Positions 59,182-64,000 of a DNA stretch of 64,000 nt are shown here, in pieces (position 1 is the stretch's first letter; every line of letters begins with the position of its first letter). Location of the stretch: contig CAXKWD010000006.1 of assembly GCA_964059195.1 (NCBI GenBank), positions 67,535,073-67,599,072 on the forward strand, read 5' to 3'. This stretch comes from Ectobius pallidus. Taxonomy: Eukaryota; Arthropoda; Insecta; Blattodea; Ectobiidae. The notes below the pieces were generated by a model, which saw nothing but the letters and a program-made list of their open reading frames with translations, was not told the DNA's origin and did not search any database. Made by a program: the position numbers and the translations under genes.

Positions 59182-61499
59182 CAGTCATAGAGATGACTAC
59201 TGCATCTGCTGTACCCGACATTCAAACCTCACCAATACTCCCAAAACTAACACAACACCCACGCTACCTAGGTTCACAACACAGGCACCCAGTAGCAGTT
59301 CTAAAACCACCGATGATGATCTACTAAAATAGTGCCAAACAGCCGTCCGGATCATCAAAGGTAATCTTAGTTTGCAAGTCAAGTGTTTAAATGTTACAAT
59401 AAAACTTTTGTGAACGCAATCAAGAATGGACACCAACACGTACAGTTAAAATAAAAATCCTGGGCGAAACAAGTGTTGCAAATAATAATAATAATATATT
59501 GGGACTACTTTCATCAGACTATCTCCTTAACGCTTAAGTTAGTGTTGCAAGAACTTAAAGTAAGTTACTATTCGGCGGCAGCTAAATTAGCAGATACAAC
59601 TTAGTCGGTCGTTATGACGTATTTACAGGCATGTCATCTGCCAAAAAAATTAATTTATATTCTGTCTATAAATACACGGGTATAAAAGACACTGTCAACA
59701 CAGAAAAAAATACATGCAATTTCTTTTTACATTGTAACCTCAGATATATAAAATTCATTTACATTATAAAATGGGTTATCAAGTAGCCAATTCCTGATCT
59801 TTCTTTTAAATTGGTTTGCATCCAGATTCCTATAACAAACTGGTTGACGATTGTACGTACTAATTATCCTAATAACATGTCCCGATTAACTCTATCCAGT
59901 CTGGTAAATGACACACAGATGTTGTTGACCTTTCTGGTTTCGTAACTGTAGATATCTTCCGTTAGCGTGTATTTATAAATATTCTTATGGACATAACTTA
60001 TAAGATCTAAAAAGTAAAGGTTATAAACAGTCATAATCTTCTCTTTTAAAATGAGTGGTATACAATGCATATTTAGAATCAACAAAGAGTGGTCGAACTT
60101 TTCATTCATGAGGCCTATACATATAGTATTCACGCAATGCGGTCGCGTACTCTTTGCCATTGTTATGTGAGAATATTACAACTCCATATAAAGAAAGTTA
60201 TGTGAGTGTTTCAGATCATATCTTCATATTACGATACCGGTTCCAGTATTATCAAAATAACCAATTCGAATACAACTACAACGTGAAGAATTTTATTATT
60301 GTAAGTAAAAGAGTTTAGTAATGGTACAGGACCGTAAAGAGAGATACACAGTATATACGCCTAATAAGTTAATGCATTAGAACAATGTGTACTAACCATA
60401 TATGTAGGCTATGTAATGTATGCTACATGAGGGGCTCTGCAATCAAATCAAAATACATACTCGCAGTGCCATATAACTCCTTCCTACCTTCTCTGATATA
60501 CATGCTACATGGCAAATAGCTCCTAATCCTGCTCGTCTAATATGCATATACGAAGGATTATACCAAATATGTTTACCTGTGAGCGAGGATTTGTCAGAAT
60601 TATGACATGATACACCACAATATTTCGCTTAATATGCCAGTCATTCATTTCCGCATTATTATTACACGATCAAATTAATAATCTCCTTTCTTCTGTAATA
60701 AACATAGTCTAATAGCTTAATTCAGCCTGGTATGCATGAAATTTAATATTTTCCCTATGTGACGAGGTAATATACGAATCAACTTAAATCAACTTAGATT
60801 TTTTATTTTTTTTTTCAGAAACGTGCTTTTAGAGGTATATTTCACCATGTGATTAACTAAAATCTTCAAATCACGTCATATTCTCAATTATCACAGACAT
60901 CTTGAAGGTAACACTTACGGAGTGTCGGATAGGTCATTCCGAATCACAATCGGATGAGTAATTGTCTGGCAAATGTTGAAGGAAACGCTTGGAAGTGTTT
61001 CTCAACGGGATAATTTCCCCAAGGAGGATTTGTATTAGCACTCAAAACAACCGAGAAAAATTCCTCAAACTATAACCTTTTCTACCACCAACCCTATTTT
61101 CAATAGGCTGAATACTGTACGAGGAATGTAAGGGATCGATGTAATTTTCATCTTAATTAGGTGCAATAATAATAGATTTTTATGTAAATTTGTTGGTGCA
61201 CTGTGGTTGTAATCGTGTAATGTAGTATACTTTTTGACGTTCCTAATAAGAGAAAGTCAATTATAATGAAGTATGGATAATATTAATAAAATTATTATAT
61301 AAATAGAAAGAAATACTTCACAATAGTGAAAAATTAAAGGTGAAATAATTAGGTCAGGCACGACGGAAAATATATGAAATATTTTATTAAAAAGTTAAGC
61401 AAATCAAGAAATTTAATATAAGGTACGAAAATTCAATATTTTAAGGAAAGTGGTGTAGATATTAAGAAAGAAATATCTTTATTACCTTCATTTACTGAA
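59182..61499. other. no gene seen
   Basis: AT-rich. Frames of 80-98 codons (59197-59439, 59864-60160, both minus) show no recognisable domain. Confidence 0.5.
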
Positions 61500-61855
61500 A
61501 TGTATAAGCATGTTATATATAAACTATTCTAGAATCATTACTGTTTACTGTAAGATATGTACAAACATGTTATAAATAAACTATTTATGCCCATGTAATA
61601 TTACTGTTTAATATAATTTCTGTGTAACCATTCATGTGCATATCATTACTGCTTATGTAACCTAGCATAAACATGATCTAAACTAGTGTAAACTATGTAT
61701 AAACACATTATAAACATACCATTTATCCGCATATCATTATATTATAAATAATTTATTTATGACTGGTTAGCTACCAGTAAACAAGTATAAACATGTTATA
61801 AATAAACCATTTATGTACATATCATTTCTGTTTACTGTAAGCTATAAGAATAGGG
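61500..61855 (+). repeat. Degenerate tandem (satellite-like) repeat
   Basis: About five diverged units of roughly 65-85 bp share TATAAACATGTTATAAATAA, CCATTTATGTACATATCATT and ACTGTTTACTGTAAGCTAT. The first and last units are the best preserved. Non-coding. Confidence 0.7.
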
Positions 61856-61904
61856 AGCAAATTAATTATTTGCTTTTCTTTTAGTTTAACTTCTCCCGTT
61901 GTTA

Positions 61905-62480
61905 ATGTGGCCTATACCGTCCAAGCCTTAACAAGACCGCGATCCGTCGTGTGGGGGATTTAACTTTATTGTTCAGTATGAAGTTACCCAGAGTCCCTGA
62001 GCCGTAGGTTGTACCCTTGGATGAATTACAAGTTTTACACCTTACAGTCATTATGTACGACAACTAATGCATTATTTTCTATCACTGTGCATGAAGTGTT
62101 TCGTACGTCCTTCCTTGCAGTGTTCACCCTTTTTGCTTCTGTATCCAGTTTATAGTTATTACATTTTTATCTCGGACATACTTTTTTGGCCAGACAAGAA
62201 CATGGATGGCCTACCTTGATGGATGATGAACTCAATGCTAGAGCCGCTTCTGAGACAACACGAACACATTCGACAAAACACTATACTCGCACACGCAACC
62301 CATTCCGAACAAGGCGCGGAAGGGATGACAGCTGGATAATGTCCAGTTACCACAGCCTGAAGTTATCCAACATTAAACTCATAGGCGAGAAAAGTTCCGG
62401 AAAAATCTTCATCCTGGTAACTTGTCCCCACAGGGAATTGTATCCGGGCCCGCTGAATGAGGGGATCCAACGAATCATCT
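61905..62480 (-). repeat. Second copy of the 8.7-kb SINE-like repeat
   Basis: It shares with 8701-9040 the plus-strand order CCAAGCCTTA..., CATACTTTTTTG.CCAGACAA, GGTAACTTGTCCC and TCCGGGCCCGCTG.... It is longer, with about 200 extra bases between the first two landmarks. The 141-codon plus-strand frame 62186-62611 runs through this repeat and into the neighbouring hAT end, so it is not a gene. Confidence 0.6.
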
Positions 62481-62520
62481 GCACCACCGCCGCAGACAAA
62501 TTGTTTTATCTAATACCTTC

Positions 62521-63671
62521 ATTTAGAGCAGGGGAAGACAGAAGCTTGCTCTGTGACGTCACTGCTTTCTGCTCTCACTGCTCGCGTTATATCTCTGCGA
62601 GGAGCATGTGAAATGTAGGCATCAGTGAACAGGGGGGAAGAGAGGGGCATTAGTATTGCGGGCAGCGGGAATTTAGGGGGTTAGAACTTACGTAATACGT
62701 GTTTCCGAGTTAATGAAACATCAATCGATTTTTTGATAGTTTATCGGTTAATTACAGCGCAGCAGTTTAACATATTATAAATAATTCTATTTTTCTATTC
62801 TGTGAGAACAATTCCCTTTCCACAAAATCTATGTTCTTTGACAAAAATAGACAATTGGCTACTATCATTTGAATTAACATAATTCACTACAGTAAAAATG
62901 ATAAAAAAAAAATGAACTGAATTAATTATCATACAAGCTCGTCTGCACCTTAGATGATACAAGATTACAGTAACAATTTTCTGACTTTCCTGTCTCTTTT
63001 TCTTTAACAAGTTTATCAATGTTGGGACGTAATGTTTGAGCAATATTTAATCGAAGACTACATTTAGGTTGTGATTTAACAATGTACTTCTTGATTTGAG
63101 CTTTGCACGTTTCATTAGTGAAAAAAATTGTTCGGCCACATATGTCGATCCAAAATTACATAATATTCGTGCGGCAAGTCTCGGGAATCTGGTTTCAGAG
63201 AAATTTCTGTAAAAGTTACCCAAGACCACTTTACGTTCGTAGGCCTATTTGTCCTTTAACAGATCGTCGCATTGTAAGTTTAGCAGTTCCAACTGATACC
63301 GGCAAGGAACGTCTTTGACATTAACTGAATATGGGGTAGCAAAAAGTTTCAACATTGGAGAAAGGTTTTCCACATCCTGAAACCTCGATTCGAACTGAAG
63401 AAGAATGTTTTGCAGAACTAACACATGTTCTGCAGAGAGAACACTATCAGGATCGCGTACTTGCAATAACTTTGAAAAATGCTCCGTATTTCCAACCAGA
63501 AGTTGTTCTACCCACAGAGCTAAAGTGAATAGGTCCTCTAGTACCTAGCTCTAGCGTACTCTAAACACCCCTACTACCGTGCGCTCTTGCTGACGTCACA
63601 CACAAGGGATCCGCATGCTCTTGCTCCACAAACGTCATCACAAGACGTAGTTGACTTCCCCTGATTTAGAG
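62521..63671 (-). mobile_element. Internally deleted hAT transposon with perfect 8-bp TSD
   Basis: ATTTAGAG lies at 62521-62528 and 63664-63671. The 1135-bp body (62529-63663) begins CAGGGGAAGACA and its reversed end begins CAGGGGAAGTCA, short inverted repeats of hAT type. Each subterminal region has a TGACGTCA palindrome (62554-62561 and 63591-63598). The interior carries the C-terminal half of a hAT transposase on the minus strand. It is a different family from the element at 48 kb, judged by end sequence. Confidence 0.9.
62940..63536 (-). pseudogene. hAT transposase C-terminal half, broken
   Basis: The minus-strand reading begins LFTLALWVEQLLVGNTEHFS, continues KLLQVRDPDSVLSAEHVLVL and LLQFESRFQDVENLSP, and reaches VPCRYQLELLNLQCDDLLKD (stop near 63245). 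After a short gap it resumes with ETRFPRLAARILCNFGSTYV AEQFFSLMKR, the conserved hAT dimerisation motif. Another stop follows NLNVVFD, and in a different frame the last helix reads LLKKKRQESQKI. The N-terminal BED finger and catalytic core are missing. Two stops and a frameshift preclude a product. Confidence 0.8.
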
Positions 63672-64000
63672 AAACGGATCGGTTTCTCTTGCGGTAGTTC
63701 ACAATACAATAAGAAAATATTATTTCTGACATTTAATCTTAGTTTTCTTACAAGTAGCATAGAATAAGCTTTTTATTAAAAGAAACTAATTATCCTAAAA
63801 CTGAATGATTATTAGGCCTATATTACGGAATTCATTGGTTGATCGTTTAGAACTGCTACTTAAGCCTCTAAACATTATCGTTGGCCGGATTTTTGACCCG
63901 CGTGAGTTCCCTTACATGCCGATTTCATATAAACACCGAACTATCGCATTTAAGCTCATATAAATGTTAACGACTGCATAGGGATCGAACTCGCGAACCT
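63672..64000. other. no gene seen
   Basis: AT-rich end of the window with one TAGGCCTA at 63813-63820. The final bases (GGGATCGAACTCGCGAACCT) resemble a reversed B box and could be the start of another minus-strand SINE or tRNA gene cut by the window edge. Confidence 0.35.

Noticed and set aside
62186..62611. Longest open frame in the window (141 codons) as a gene
   Set aside because: It runs through a SINE-like repeat present at 8.7 kb and across the left end of a hAT transposon, so it is not a conserved coding unit.

Overview
The window looks like transposon-rich, gene-poor DNA from a large insect genome, most likely a cockroach (Blattodea, plausibly Periplaneta). This is inference. It rests on the insect telomere repeat (TTAGG) at 5.6 kb, a LINE C-terminal protein tail (RPEGKRPFGRPRRRWEDN) of a type I associate with cockroaches and termites, many diverged tRNA-derived SINEs, AT-rich sequence, and strong over-representation of the palindrome TAGGCCTA. 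No confident host protein-coding gene is visible. The only open frames with recognisable content are transposon remnants. One 128-codon membrane-protein-like frame at 16.1 kb is unexplained.

Layout, 0-21 kb. A LINE 3' tail at the left edge is followed by a non-LTR retrotransposon end with a (TAAA)n tail (1.0-1.6 kb). Next come a long-inverted-repeat element with a 9-bp target duplication carrying an internal telomere-like array (5.4-6.0 kb), a 468-bp deleted mariner with 179-bp inverted repeats (6.4-6.9 kb) and a SINE (8.7-9.0 kb). Further on are a probable Jockey-like 3' end (11.6-12.1 kb), a 1.4-kb dead mariner (12.9-14.3 kb), a 265-bp MITE (14.8-15.0 kb), the unexplained ORF (16.1 kb) and a diverged tandem pair (18.9-19.4 kb).

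Layout, 21-31 kb. A 5'-truncated LINE with a perfect 15-bp target duplication (21.3-21.7 kb) abuts a complete 5.6-kb LTR retrotransposon (21671-27295). The two 1355-bp LTRs look identical. The element has an initiator-Met tRNA primer-binding site, a polypurine tract and a 4-bp target duplication, but its 2.9-kb interior encodes no gag or pol: a young, non-autonomous, LARD-like element. A pogo-like terminus and a diverged inverted-repeat element follow.

Layout, 31-64 kb. After a long stretch with little structure come a SINE cluster (42.4-43.5 kb), hAT debris (44.9 and 45.8 kb), a TA-flanked MITE (46.8 kb) and a complete, internally deleted hAT with a perfect 8-bp target duplication (47.97-49.24 kb). 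Then follow a hairpin microsatellite (49.9 kb), another LINE tail (50.9 kb) and an inverted pair of Ty3/gypsy protease pseudogene copies (55.97-57.23 kb). The right end holds a Penelope-like fragment, a 1.35-kb inverted-repeat element, a degenerate satellite (61.5-61.9 kb), a SINE, and a second complete deleted hAT with a perfect 8-bp target duplication (62.53-63.66 kb).

Nothing here forms a pathway or operon. What links the parts is transposition: autonomous enzymes left coding scraps, and most elements look like deletion derivatives mobilised in trans. The identical LTRs mark the youngest event; the heavily mutated LINE and gypsy pieces are older.
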